Assembly: GCA_028571685.1 (NCBI GenBank)
Contig: CM053148.1
Location: forward strand, 86,264,001 to 86,328,000
DNA: 64,000 nucleotides
Reading direction: 5' to 3'
Origin: Heterohyrax brucei
Lineage: Eukaryota > Chordata > Mammalia > Hyracoidea > Procaviidae
Below, in pieces: positions 1-10,492 of this stretch. Position 1 is the stretch's first letter. Every line of letters starts with the position of its first letter. A model generated the notes under the pieces. The model saw nothing but the letters and a program-made list of their open reading frames with translations, had not been told where the DNA came from and did not search any database. Both the position numbers and the translations under genes were made by a program.

Positions 1-375
1 TAAGAGAATACATGGAAATTCATTTGTCTGCTTCCTGGGAAAAATCTATAAATAGATATGTCTGATAATGGAACTAGTTGCACAGCTATTTTTCAGACTC
101 AAGTCCATCCCCTGCACTGCTAGCTGATAAACAGCCTCTTCCTCTACAAACAGGATGGTGTTCGAGGTGTTTTCTGCTCTGTGTGCCCAACTCATCTTTT
201 TCCTACTACAGAACAGACCTAGGAAATACAGGGTGGAAAGGAGCAGTGCGCTGTCACACGGTGGGGACAGCAGCTGGAGGTACTTAGCAGTCTGTGCACA
301 AGATTTTGTGTGACAAATTGACTTGGATTGTAGACTCTCACTTAAAGCACAATAAAATTATTATTATTATATTTT
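1..375 (+). mobile_element. L1 3' end fragment
   Basis: The stretch from about 190 reads GGAGCAGTGCGCTGTCACAC, GACAGCAGCTGG and then CTCTCACTTAAAGCACAATAAAA with an ATT-rich tail. This matches the 3' terminus of the L1s further right (3,480-3,550 and 39,180-39,290). Only the 3' end is clear and the left limit is unknown. Confidence 0.55.
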
Positions 376-811
376 AAACAAAGCTATTTCCAACCATCCT
401 CTCCTCTCTTTTCTTCAAAGGGGATATTGTATCTGTTGGTGGCTTGGTTACCTAAAACTAAGCTTAAGCTGCAAAGGGCAAGTTATTAGTGACAGCATGG
501 ACAGCCAATCTGGGATCCATAAGACAATGACACCTAGAGGAAGAAAGTGGGTGCTTAAATGGGTTCCCCCTCCCTCTGGGACAGTGGCATCTCTCAGATC
601 AGCCTCTCTTCTGGCATTTTAATTCACTCCATCCACTCTTCAAGGACCCGCTTTCTTTGCTCCTGCACGTGCAGGTCACAGTGAACAGATCATCAAGTTA
701 GCAGCACTTAAGCTCCAGGCTTCCCTCATTTGCAGAATCTGTCAAATAAGTATCCAATTTCAAATTCTATTTCATTTTTTTCCCTGATGGGAGACTCTAC
801 ACTGTAAGGAA
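376..811. other. Unassigned intergenic DNA
   Basis: No repeat family, RNA gene or coding signal recognised. Confidence 0.4.
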
Positions 812-985
812 TCCCTAAAACAAAACAAAACCTGTTGTTCTCATGTCCATTCCAACTTGTAGCAAACCTAGAATATAAAGCAGAACTGCCCCCAGAGGGT
901 TTTCAAGAAGAGGTTGGTGGTTTTGAACTGCCACCATTATAGTTAGCAGCTGTGTTCTTAACCACTACGCTATCAGACCACTCTG
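812..985 (-). repeat. AfroSINE-like copy (type A), family description
   Basis: The family has a tRNA-derived head (CCCTGGTGGCATAGTGGTTA and GGCTGCTAACCAAAAGGT), a B-box-like GCAGTTTGAATCCACC, a body GGCAGTTCTACTCTGTCCTA and a tail GGTCGCTATGAGTCGGAATC plus GGGTTTGGTTT. Type A is about 160 bp. Type B has a CAGAAGTAGATCACCAGGCC block. Type C starts CCCTGGGTGGTGCAAA. Type D has a GGCAGTCTGCTTCC insert. This copy is the reverse complement of type A, diverged in the middle. Confidence 0.75.
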
Positions 986-1165
986 GTGGCATAGTTAATG
1001 AGCTCAACAGCCAGCCAGAAGTTTATAGTTTTGAGTCAACACAGAGGATCTTCAAAAACAAGCCCTGGCAATCTACTTCCAAATGATCAGCTATTGAAAA
1101 GCCCATGACGCAGTTGACTCTGAGACGCATGACATTGCCATCAGTTACAGCTGACTTCATGGCCA
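986..1165 (+). repeat. AfroSINE-like copy (type C)
   Basis: Starts CTCTGGTGGCATAGTTAATG, has AATCTACTTCCAAATGATCA and ends near CGCATGACATTGCCATCAG. It abuts the inverted copy to its left, so the two could form a hairpin in a transcript. Confidence 0.6.
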
Positions 1166-1857
1166 CTGGTGCACTATACAAACTTCAGAATTCTGGATCC
1201 ACCCTCGGCCCAGAAATATTTCCTTCTACAGTCCACACCTGCCATGCTTCGTATGCTTTTTATTGAGATTACGTAGCTTTGACTTTAAGTGGCCCCCAGG
1301 CTTGGACCTTAAAAGAAACTGGACAGACAGTGATAATTGCAGTGAGAATTTGAGTGAGAATTGCAGGTTCCTGGGAGAGAAAAATCTAATCACTTGAGTC
1401 AGGAAGTTAGCACAGCTGAGTGTGTGATCCTGTGATCTTTCCCCAAGTCCATGGCATCTGAGACAAGGGAGCCCACTTGGTTGTGTAAGGGATGGGCAAG
1501 GTGTGCTGTGGGGGCACATTCTAAGGCACATCTATTACAGAAAGGTGAAAAGAACATATAAAATAGAATGTATAGTAAAATGGAGTCTTGTCATAAACAT
1601 AAGTTAAAACTGACTCAGCTATAAATTGGCTAAACTATTAAAACACAAAGTGACTGTGCGTGAGCTAAGACAGTGAGAAAATGAAAAGTCATGGTGAAGA
1701 AGTAAAAGTGAGAAAAACAGCTGCCAGATGGACATGATAGCAGATGGTTAGAGAGATGATAAAGATAATAATCAATCAGAAAGAAGTAAACAACTTAAGG
1801 TACCAGAAGATAAGACTTATGGAATAAATGGGAACTACTAAGAATCAATCACTTTTG
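1166..1857. other. Unassigned intergenic DNA before L1
   Basis: The sequence from about 1,540 is A-rich on the plus strand and may be a degraded part of the following L1, but I cannot prove it. The minus-strand open frame here shows no family resemblance. Confidence 0.35.
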
Positions 1858-3556
1858 CCCATCCAAAGACTTTATTAATAGAATTAAAAGGCCACTCATA
1901 GAATGGGACCAACATCTGATTTCCATAATCTATAAGGTACTACAAAATATCAATAAGAAAAAGATAAATCATCCAGTTAAGCGATGGGCGAAGGAGATGG
2001 ACAGACACTTCTCTAAAGAGGAGATCCAGGTAGCCAAAAAACACATGCAGACATGCTCATGATCATTAGCTATTAAAGAAATTCAAATCAAAATGGCAAT
2101 GAGATGCCATCTCACCCCAACAAGGTTGGCCATGATCCAAAAAATGCAAAACAACATATGCTGGAGAGGCCATGGGAAAATTGGAACTCTCCTACAATGT
2201 TGATGAGATTGCAAAATGGTGCAACCTCTTTGGAAAGCAATCTGGCACTACATTAAAATAGTGGGATATAGATATACCATTTGACCCAGTAATTCCACAG
2301 CTTGGAATATATTTTGCAGAATCAAGGCCATTCACACCAAATGATACATGCGCACGAATGTTTATCACAGCACAGTCCACAATAGCAAAAAGATGGAATC
2401 AACCCAGATGCCCAACAACAGAGGAATGGATAGGCAAACTATGGTATATATACTCAATGGAACACTATGCAATGATAAAGAACAACGATGATAGCAGGAA
2501 ATATCTCTTAACCTGGTTTCAACTGGAGGACATTATGTTGAGTGAAAGCAGTCAGTGACAGAAGGACAAATATTGTATGAGATCCCTACGATAAGAACTT
2601 AAAAGCAGACTCATGCAGAACAGAAAAGACTCTTTGATGGCTGCAAGAGTAGGGAGGGTGGGAGGGTAAGGTGGGGAGGGTTTAGGTTAGATAGTTGTTA
2701 GAAATTTGGTTGGGGAAATAGGTGACAGCACACATTAGTAAGAGAATCAATACTAACTGAACTTCAACACAGCTTGTGTACTCCTCCCATCTTAACCCAA
2801 TATTGCAAGGACAGAGAAGTGGGGGCAGGGAGCTGGGGAACGTTCTCTCAGGGGAAATCGAGGCCTTGGCACAACTAGCATTTTGTTAATGAGGACTCTC
2901 CGAATCCCACATTGGTGAGTGGCATCTGGGGTTGTAAAAGCTGCCAAGCTGCCAAGCTGCCATCTGAGGGTACAGCAAATGGTCCCAACTTAGCAGGAGT
3001 GGATGGTTATCAAAGTCGATAATGACATGGGGGAAAGAGAACCCAGAAGACAGAGAGACCCATGTGAATGGGAATCTCCATCAACTTGTGACCTGAAGAG
3101 GTGCCCTGCCACCATCAGTGATAGCCACGATGGAGCTCACAAAGTTGAGTCTCACTGGCAACACAAGAATAAATAGGGATGCACCCTGAGATCTCCACTA
3201 AAAGACCTCAATTGATGGTCCAGGGGCTTCCGGGTTTCCCTGGGAGCATGATCCCTGGCCCTGATGCTGCCACTGTCCAAAAATCATAATGAAGTTCAAC
3301 TCTTTGAACAGCAATGGACTTGGCTATGAAGAGTAACCATATTTTGTGGTTGCTTTATGGTTCTATGCATCTATAGGATGTTGTCCTGCTGACCTCATAC
3401 TGGAGGAAGGGGAGTGGGTGGAGAGAAGAAGACAGGAGACTGTTGGGAGGATAGGACATGTATGGAGCAGAGAGGATGAGTGTGCTGTCACTGTGCGGGG
3501 AGAGCAGTGGAAGCTGCATATAGGAGAGCATGCAAATTTATATGGGAACATATATT
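1858..3556 (+). mobile_element. L1 LINE, 5'-truncated: end of ORF2 and 3'UTR
   Basis: Phrases from the L1 ORF2 C-terminal region are readable: AAGACTTTATTAATAGAATT, CGATGGGCGAAGGAGATGGA, ATGAGATGCCATCTCACCCC and the MPNNRGMDRQTMVYI-type end near 2,400-2,460. The frame is broken several times, so no active protein remains. The 3'UTR follows, with a G-rich tract at 2,652-2,680, and runs to GCATGCAAATTTATAT. It stops about 40 bases short of the terminal CACAATAAAA seen in the copy at 39.2 kb, where it meets an inverted L1 segment. Confidence 0.85.
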
Positions 3557-4195
3557 TTCATTGCCAGTGAGACTCAACCTAGTGAGCTCCATCATGGCTA
3601 TCACTGGTGGTGGCCGGGCACCATCTGGTTCTTCCAGTCCCAAGTCCATGCAGGCACCCACTCATGTGGGTCTCTCTATCTTCTGGGTTGTCTTTACCCC
3701 ATATCATTTTGGTCCTCGGTGAACATCTGTTCCTGCTGAGTTGGGACCATTTGCTGTGCCTTCGGATGGCAGCTTGGCAGCTTGGCAGCTTTTAAGACCC
3801 CCAGATGCCACTCACCAATGTGGGATGCAGAGAGCCCTCTTAGCAAAATGCTAGTTGTGCCAATTGGCCTTGATTTCGCCTGAGAGCATGGTCCCCGGCC
3901 CCCTGCCCCAGCTACTCTGTCCTTGCAATATTGGGTTAAGATGGAAGGAGTATTCAAGTTATGTTGAAGTCCACTTAAAATTGTTCTTGTTTCTAATGTG
4001 TACTATCGCTGATTTCACCCAACCAAATTTCTACTAACTAATCAAATCTAAACCTTTCCCTCCTTGCCCTCCCTCCCTCCCTCCCCTCACTTGCAGCCGT
4101 CAAAGAGTCTTTTCTTCTATACGTAAGTCTATTTTTGAGATCTTATCGCAGGGGTCTCATACAATATTTGTCCTTTTGTAAGAGTTCTTAAATAA
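3557..4195 (-). mobile_element. Inverted L1 3'UTR segment adjoining the plus-strand L1
   Basis: The reverse complement of this stretch follows 2,555-3,172 of the neighbouring L1 in order: GACAAATATTGTATGAGACC, the C-rich (plus) / G-rich (minus) tract at 4,062-4,085, CACATTGGTGAGTGGCATCT and TTGAGTCTCACTGGCAA. It lacks the last 385 bases or so of the L1 and has no poly(A), so it is not a simple second insertion. The two copies differ at many positions. Confidence 0.8.
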
Positions 4196-4429
4196 TGTAA
4201 ATAAGAGTGATTTGGTGTCATGGTGCTAGCTCCACTCCATTCTCCCCTTAATTATTTAGAGTATATGATTTGATTAAATAGAGTACATTACTGACTTCAA
4301 GCCTTATAGTTACATGTTTTCCTCTCCCCTGCCTCTGGATATTTCCCCAAGTGCTCATGACAAAAGAGGAGTCATTATAGATACGGACAGTGATCTCTAC
4401 AAGAAGAGTGTTTACACATACTGCTTTTG

Positions 4430-4790
4430 TTGAGTTGTCTCCACGTGACTCACAGAGACCTTACTCCCGGGAAGACACACTGCCTGCCATTCGTTGTCTT
4501 CCTGTGCTGTATTAGACAATATTCTGTGGACATTCACAGGGTTGTTATAGGCTGAGTTTTGACAGTGGATTGCAAAGCCATTTTTTCCGAGTCTGTCGTA
4601 GTCTGGAAGCTCTACTGAAGGCTGTCCACCACGGGGGTCCTGCTGGTACTTGAAATACCAGTGGCATAGCCTCTGGCATCAGAGCAATGTGAGAGCCACC
4701 AAAGCAGGACAAGGAGACAGGCAGGTGGTGGATTACATGTACGGAGGATGTCATTCCCCCCCTGGGTATACAGCAGAGCACACGCTGTGT
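4430..4790 (-). repeat. AfroSINE/RTE-related SINE (type E)
   Basis: Shares the GGTGGATTACATGTACG to ACTACGACAGACTCGG block (minus strand) with copies at 20.5 and 25.2 kb: a GGGTCACC/GTGGACAG section, CTTCCAGACT and a CAGAAGTAA-type stretch. The 3' tail is unclear. Its naming within the Afrotherian SINEs is uncertain. Confidence 0.5.
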
Positions 4791-4989
4791 TGTTTTTGAA
4801 AACAGCTCACTCTGCTATTCACTGCTGACTAAATGGGTCAAAACTATTTCTACCAATTTTCAGATTTCCACTTGATTCCTTTCTTCATAGCATTGCATTT
4901 TACACTTATAATCAATTGTGGACCAGCCTAATGGACTATAATCATTCCATGCTCAGATTTAGGGGGAAATTGGGGAGATTGTGGTCAGC

Positions 4990-5098
4990 AGTTAGAATCC
5001 ACTGGCTATTCCTTGGAAACCCTCTGGAGCAGTTCTACTCTGGTTGCTACCAGTTGGAATTGACTCATTGGCAATGGGTTTGGGGTTTTTTTGGTATG
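4990..5098 (+). repeat. AfroSINE-like fragment (type A)
   Basis: GCAGTTAGAATCCACTGGCT, GGAGCAGTTCTACTCTGG and GTTGGAATTGACTCATTGGC with a GGGTTTGGGGTTTTTTT end; the 5' head is eroded. Confidence 0.7.
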
Positions 5099-5254
5099 GG
5101 AGAGAGAATAAAAAACCGGGCACGGATTGAGGTTTTTGTTGCCTGTCATTCCAGCCAGAGCCAGAATAACTCTGGAGAAGTGAGTTTACTAAGTAGGGCA
5201 GCTCAGAATGAAAATTCCAGCTTTTCTGTTCAGAAGAGAACAAAGACCTGACCT

Positions 5255-5925
5255 CTGGAATGTTTGTTCCCTGTGATTCACAGAATAATGACCACTCAAA
5301 TATGTTGACATACTAATTCCTGGGAGCTGTGAGTATGCCAAATGAGATGATATGGGAACATTAATTTTGCAGATCAGATTAAGTTTGCTAAACAGGTGAG
5401 ATCACCTAGGTAAACCCACTGTAATCACAGCAGTCCTTAAAAGTAGAAGATGCAGACAGAAGACGTGTCAGTGGAATAAGATGTGAAAAAATTCAGCTCT
5501 TGCTATTGTTCACCTTGAAGACAGAAGGAGGAGGCTGTGAACCAAGGAATGCGGGCATCCTTTAAAAATTAGAAAGAGCTAGAAAATAGACTCTTCTCTA
5601 GAGTCTCCAAAAGGAATACGGAAAGGCGTACTGGTTGAGTGCTACAGCTGCTAACTTAAAAGGTCGGCAGTTAAATCCTCGGGGCTTTAGAAAGAAACCC
5701 CCAAAGAAACTCCTTGGGGAAGTTCCACTCTGTCCTTTGGGGTCACAATGAGTAGGAATCAACTTGACAGCACTGAGTTTCGTTTTTGGTTTTTGGACTC
5801 CCTGATTTTAGCACAGTGAGTCCTATGTCATTCTTCTGACCTCTAGAATCAGAAGATAAAAGGTTTGTGTTTCATTAAGCCACTAAATATCTGGTCTTTT
5901 GTTATAGAAGCAACTGGAAACTAAC
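5255..5925 (+). mobile_element. MaLR-like LTR, split by an AfroSINE
   Basis: Reads AGAATAATGACCACTCAAAT, CAGTCCTTAAAAGTAGAAGA, GAGCCAAGGAATG-type AACCAAGGAATGCGGGC and, after the SINE at 5,617-5,800, GATTTTAGCACAGTGAGTCC and CATTAAGCCACTAAATATC. This is the order of a mammalian ERVL-MaLR solo LTR. No internal retroviral sequence is present. Confidence 0.6.
5617..5800 (+). repeat. AfroSINE-like copy (type A) nested in LTR
   Basis: GGTTGAGTGCTACAGCTGCT through AACTTGACAGCACTGAGTTT; it has a duplicated-looking AGAAACCCCCAAAGAAACTC in the middle. Confidence 0.85.
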
Positions 5926-6069
5926 ACACTCATCCACATCTTATAGCTCCCACATTTCAGCTCATTTTGGGGAGTATAAACAACTTGATGCTTGGGGGCA
6001 AGAAAGTAGTGGAGCCTGGACCCTCTGTCAGCCCCATATTCTCCAACACAAGGTTCTGCACGCACCTAG

Positions 6070-6262
6070 CAGTAGGTCAGTTGCCATCAAGTCAATCTCC
6101 AGCAGAACTGTACTCCAAAGGATTTTTTTCAACAGCTGATTTTTCAGAAATAGATCACCAGGTCTTTTTTCAGAGGCATTTCTGGGTAGATATGAACCTC
6201 TGTTTTGGGGCTAGCAGCGGAGCCGTTTTACCATGTATTTGCATCACCCAGGCACTCCCATG
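6070..6262 (-). repeat. AfroSINE-like copy (type B)
   Basis: Reverse orientation with AGTTGCCATCAAGTCAATCT, AGAAATAGATCACCAGGTCT and CACCCAGGCACTCCC at the head end. Confidence 0.75.
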
Positions 6263-6829
6263 GTGACACACTTTGGGAAACAGGGACCGAGACCTAACTC
6301 CCATTTAAATGCATATGAACACGAAGCTGGTGGGTGGACAGCCCTGTCTAAATCTGGAACTGACTACTTTTGTCTGGTTTTCAAATATTTCAGTTGGATT
6401 ATGTTGAGCGCAGGGCTGAATATCTGAGTGCTGATAGGAGGAAAAAAGGCTGATGCTGAAAATTCTCCTTTTGCAGGACTGCTCGCCATTCTACCAATGA
6501 ATTGTCATTTAGCAGACTGAATTATTTGTGACAGCTGGTACAATGACAATTATTAGTCCTAGCCAGCTCTAAATCAGGTAGCTCCCTAGTGACAGAAATT
6601 CAATTAAGAAGAAAATGCTCTGCTGTGACATCCTCGAGCTCAAAGAAAATAACCGCACAGATGCACAGTAATACATAAATTTTTAAAATCATAAAATGAA
6701 ATGAAGCCAAAGGAAACCTGATATAATATACAACTCCAAAAGCCAAATCATTCAATGGCTTAAAAAAAAAAAAAAAAGACATTTTGGGTTTATTTAGAAA
6801 AACCTTAATACTTAATACAGTATACATCA
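6263..6829. other. Unassigned intergenic DNA
   Basis: No repeat or coding support; includes a short A run at 6,762-6,776. Confidence 0.4.
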
Positions 6830-6985
6830 CACAGAGCCTTTGGGTGGCAGAAACAGTTATGTGCTTTTCTACCAACTGAAAGGCTAGCAATTCAAACCCA
6901 TCCAGAGACACCTTGACACACAGGCTGGGCAATCTACTCCCCAAGGTCACAGCCTTCACAACTTACCCTGCACACATGGGGTAGC
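6830..6985 (+). repeat. AfroSINE-like copy (type C), degraded
   Basis: GAGCCTTTGGGTGGCAGAAA, CAATTCAAACCCATCCAGAG and GGCAATCTACTCCCC are visible; the tail is eroded. Confidence 0.6.
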
Positions 6986-7079
6986 CAGGATTTGGAATGA
7001 ACGGTACAGGGACTGATTTTTTAATTAGTTTATTTGTTTATCTGTTTTGTCGTATGAGTTGCACACTACAAAAGGTCAA

Positions 7080-7257
7080 AACCAAAACAACCCAAATGCA
7101 TTGCCATTGTGTCAGTTCTGACTCATAGTGACCCTGTAGGGCAAAGTAGAATGGCCCCACAGACTTCCCAAGGAGCATCTGCTGGATTTGACCTACCAGC
7201 CTTTTGGTTAGTAGCTGTACCTTTCAAGGTTTCAAGCTGTACCACCAAGGTTTCCAA
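7080..7257 (-). repeat. AfroSINE-like copy (type A)
   Basis: GTCAGTTCTGACTCATAGTG to CACCAAGGTTTCC, with a 17-bp local repeat of a TTTCAAG phrase near the head. Confidence 0.85.
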
Positions 7258-7417
7258 ATAAGGTCTAGGTCTGGTAAATGTCTTAAAATGAACTTAAAAA
7301 TTCCGAAGAAGTGGAGTTAGTCCGCGCAAATGCCCACATAGCCTCAGTGCTCATAAAATAATAGTCTGATAGTTGGACTTTCTGACTAAGAAGACTCTGC
7401 TCTTCCAGGGTACCAGA

Positions 7418-7576
7418 ACCAACCCAGTGCCACTGAGTCAATTCTGACTCATAGTGACCCTATAGACAGAGTAGAACTGCTCCACAGAGTTTCCAAGGAG
7501 CACCTGGTGGATTCAAACTGCAGACTTTTTGGTTAGCAGCTGTAGCACTTAAACACTACACCACCACAGTTCCACG
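7418..7576 (-). repeat. AfroSINE-like copy (type A)
   Basis: Near full length: GTGCCACTGAGTCAATTCTG to CACCACCACAGTTCC. Confidence 0.88.
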
Positions 7577-7639
7577 TCCAGGGTACAGTGTATTGAAAAT
7601 GACTACAGTTTTTACCCATTTTTGAGTGGTCTCTTGTCG

Positions 7640-8180
7640 GTGCGATTCATGCGGGACACCACTTACAGGTGTGAGATGGGACACCACGGACTGGCATGAA
7701 GTGGGACACCACTTACAGGTGTGATGAGTGTGAGAGGCCAAAGTTGAAAAATCACACTGACAACAAACTTGTAGTTTGTTGTAGGCAGAAAAGTCACAGT
7801 CCCCTGTGAGTAGAGACTGACCCCAGTTTGTTTAACCCACCAGCTTTTATTGATCAAAGTAGACAAGGTTTCTGCTGGGAAAGTGAGAAATGGCATCTTA
7901 TCAGTGTTCCTTACTTCAAAAGAAGAACAGGCATTCCCAGGGAGGGGGAAAGGGAAAGTCCTTGAACTAGTCCCAGTAAATGTTTTCAGCACGTCCTGGT
8001 TTTCCAGTCCACCGAGACTAAACTTGTCCCCAAGGGCTTTTGCCATCCTCAAGAGAAGTCCTTATCTAGACACAGACGAGGTCAGGGTAAGCAGGATTTC
8101 ACATTCTTTCCAAACATGCACATCCCCACAGTTTGTGGAATTTTAAGGGTGATTACCTTGGGCTTTCCAGTTTCCAAGGA
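7640..8180 (-). mobile_element. Possible LTR remnant with AATAAA and a repeated edge motif
   Basis: On the minus strand an AATAAA (7,846-7,851) is followed by a short stretch and then ACACCTGTAAGTGGTGTCCC twice (copies at 7,653-7,674 and 7,703-7,724 on plus). A polyadenylation signal close to a TGGTG-like element is the layout at an LTR 3' edge and primer-binding site. I see no TG...CA border or target duplication that I trust, so the class stays open. The 129-codon minus-strand frame here has no recognisable domain. Confidence 0.3.
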
Positions 8181-8399
8181 AGACTTCCCCACTTGAAGAA
8201 AAGGAAAGTGGTATAGGTTGTAAACAAGAGTAGGCTAATCTGCTTTCTGCTACCAAACATCTCAGGATAAAAGAAATTTGTAGAACTTCCTGTTTTCTAG
8301 CTGCAGCTAAGACTTGGACACACCAAAGCTGGGGGTCATGACTAAGTGTACATGGAAACGTCTGCTGAGCAACTCGTTGGTTCTCAGTAGCCTTCAGCC

Positions 8400-8562
8400 G
8401 AGGATTCCTTCAAACCACTGACTCCATGTGCCAGAGTAAAACCATGTTCTATAGGTTTTGCAATGCTTAAGTTTTCAGAAGATGATCACCAGGCTTTTCT
8501 TGCAAGCTTCCTAGAGGTGGACTTGAATGACCCATCCTTTCTGGTGGCAGCCAGGCTCTTAA
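8400..8562 (-). repeat. AfroSINE-like copy (type B), degraded
   Basis: CCATGTGCCAGAGTAAAACC, CAGAAGATGATCACCAGGCT and AGAGGTGGACTTGAATGACC match type B in reverse. Confidence 0.6.
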
Positions 8563-8799
8563 TGTTTTATAATGCCCACAGACTCTGTTTCAAAAATAAG
8601 AACTCTAACTTTCCTTAAAGTTGGTTTTCGCTTCCAGCAGAATTCTCAGAAGGAATTGTTGTGACACTCACTACAAGTATACAACACATTAGATAGAGAC
8701 ACTTCCCACCATCACAGATTTGTGAGATTATTACACACTCAGAGAGTACTATACCTATTGATGTATGTTACCGACAGTCCTTAAAGAGAGTAAAGAGGC
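8563..8799. other. Unassigned intergenic DNA
   Basis: No feature recognised. Confidence 0.35.
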
Positions 8800-9370
8800 T
8801 TCCACAGTGGGGTCATCCTGGATTATTAGGTGGGTCCAGAGTAAACACAGATGTCCCTAAAAGGGTAAAACTTACCCAACTGGAATCTGAAGGAAATGTG
8901 ACCTCGATGGCTTTAATGACATGGAGGAAGTCATGAGCCAAAGAACGTGGACGGCTTCTTCTTGCTGCCAGTACTGATCAGACAGTTGTGACCTCTAAGG
9001 CATTCAATGGCAAGTTTTCAGAAGTAGATCACCAGGCCTTTCTTCCTAGTTCATCTGATTCTGGAAGCTCCACTGAAACCTGTTTAGCATTGTACCAACA
9101 CATAAGTCTCTACTGACAAATTAGTGGTGGCTGTGTATGAGGTGTGTTGGCCTGGAATCGAACCCGTGTCTCCTGTATGGGTGGTGAGCATTCTATCACT
9201 GAACCACCATAGTCCACAGGGGAGGCCCCTAGAGGCTAGAGACCCATAAGGAGATGGATTCCTCCCTAGAGCCTCCAGAAAGAGATGTAGTCCTGCTGAC
9301 ACCTTGATTTTAGACCAGTGTCTAACTTCTAACCTCCAGGACCCTCAAATAATACATCTGTAGGACTTGT
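8800..9370 (+). mobile_element. MaLR-like LTR, split by a tRNA-Gly-type SINE
   Basis: GGATTATTAGGTGGGTCCAG, GTCATGAGCCAAAGAACGTG, then after the SINE at 9,005-9,222 CCCTAGAGCCTCCAGAAAG, GACACCTTGATTTTAGACC and CTAACCTCCAGGACC. The same family as the LTR at 5.3 kb. Confidence 0.6.
9005..9222 (-). repeat. tRNA-Gly-derived SINE with an intact B box
   Basis: On the minus strand the head reads TGGTGGTTCAGTGATAGAAT and GACACGGGTTCGATTCCAGG, close to a tRNA-Gly gene, with GGTTCGATTCC fitting the RNA polymerase III B box. The SINE body continues with CAGTAGAGACTTATGTG, CAGGTTTCAGTGGAGCTTCC and GGCCTGGTGATCTACTTC. It is not a functional tRNA because the acceptor stem arms do not pair over their full length and a SINE body follows directly. 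Confidence 0.75.
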
Positions 9371-9414
9371 TTTCTATTTACTGATTTATTTGAGATGGGC
9401 TTCTTTCTTTTTTA

Positions 9415-9640
9415 AATAATGCTTTATTGTACTTTAGGTGAAAGTTTACACAGCAAGTTGGATTTCCCTTTAACAGGTTTTATAAAAATTGTTCCATGCC
9501 ATTGGCTACAGATTTTTACAACTTGTCAGTATTTTCTGTTTGCTACAGATTTTTACAACTTGTCAGTATTTTCTGTTTGCTTCTCATCCCCTCCTTGCCT
9601 TCTCATCTTGGGCAACTTTAACCCTTTGATCTCATACAGT
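9415..9640 (-). mobile_element. L1 3' end fragment
   Basis: GCTTTATTGTACTTTAGGTG AAAGTTTACACAGC is the reverse complement of the L1 3' terminus. It contains a 37-bp tandem duplication (about 9,507-9,580). Confidence 0.6.
9507..9581. repeat. 37-bp tandem duplication
   Basis: CTACAGATTTTTACAACTTG TCAGTATTTTCTGTTTG occurs twice back to back with no differences. Confidence 0.9.
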
Positions 9641-9689
9641 TCATTCTTTAAGGGAGCATGTGACTCATAGGTAATAGTCATTTCATAAA

Positions 9690-9862
9690 ATCAAAAACAA
9701 AACAAATCTGTTGATGTCAACTCAATGCTGATTCATAGTAACCCTATAGGTCAGAGTAGAACCACCCTAAAGACTTTCCAAGGAGCACCTGCTGGATTCT
9801 AACAGCTGAACTTGGGGTCAGAAGCTGTAGCACTTAACCATTATACCACTAGTGTTTCAATC
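9690..9862 (-). repeat. AfroSINE-like copy (type A)
   Basis: GATGTCAACTCAATGCTGAT to TACCACTAGTGTTTC. Confidence 0.82.
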
Positions 9863-9899
9863 TATTACACAACTAGAAGGTGATGGGCAGAAGTAGCTT

Positions 9900-10030
9900 C
9901 GATTGCCAAGTTCAAAGAGAATCTCAGGGAGGGCTATCATCTTGGGAATTCCTCTGGTCTCTGTTGGTTAAGTTTGTATTGGATTGAACCACTAAGTTTG
10001 TAGTAATTTGTTATAGTAGCAACAGGAACT
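9900..10030 (+). mobile_element. MaLR-like LTR 3' fragment
   Basis: AACCACTAAGTTTGTAGTAA TTTGTTATAGTAGCAACAGG is the 3' end of the LTR type seen at 5.9 kb. Confidence 0.5.
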
Positions 10031-10139
10031 TAATACATAACCCAAAGGGCATAAATTGAGTGACATTCCTATATGCCGCTATAAACCCTGCCTTTATGAT
10101 ATTAATGAGGGAGGATGGGCTTCAGTGGTGTTGGTGATA

Positions 10140-10492
10140 CAGAACTCCATGTGTAAGACTGTACCGTGCTTGGAGGCAATCTCTGGGGACATAAATGAAA
10201 GGGAAGCAAGCAGAGTTGGGGACCTCATACCACTAAGAAAGCAGTGCTGCAAGCAAAGCTAGGATTTTGGAAAGGACCTGGAGTCGCTGGGCCTCTGAAG
10301 CTCCCAGTCTATGGAAAAACTTATCACAAGGACCTTTCTCCAGTGCAAACAGTGTCCCTGGAGTTAATGCCCTGAATTTGGACTTGAAGCCTACTCTACT
10401 GTGACAGAATTAAACTTCTCTCTCTCTCTTTTTTGAAGCCATCCACTTGTGGTATCTCTGTTATATCAGCACTAGATGGCTAGGACACACAC
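10140..10492 (+). mobile_element. MaLR-like LTR 3' part
   Basis: Ends with CCCTGAATTTGGACTTGAAG, AATTAAACTTC, a CT repeat and CATCCACTTGTGGTATCTCT to GATGGCTAGGACA. Related in layout to the solo LTRs at 19.4 and 29.0 kb but in plus orientation. Confidence 0.55.

Noticed and set aside
7653-7724. A CRISPR-like repeat array
   Set aside because: Only two full copies with one spacer, in a mammalian intergenic region; no array and no cas genes.
9150-9222. A functional tRNA-Gly gene
   Set aside because: The arms do not form a full cloverleaf and a SINE body follows directly.
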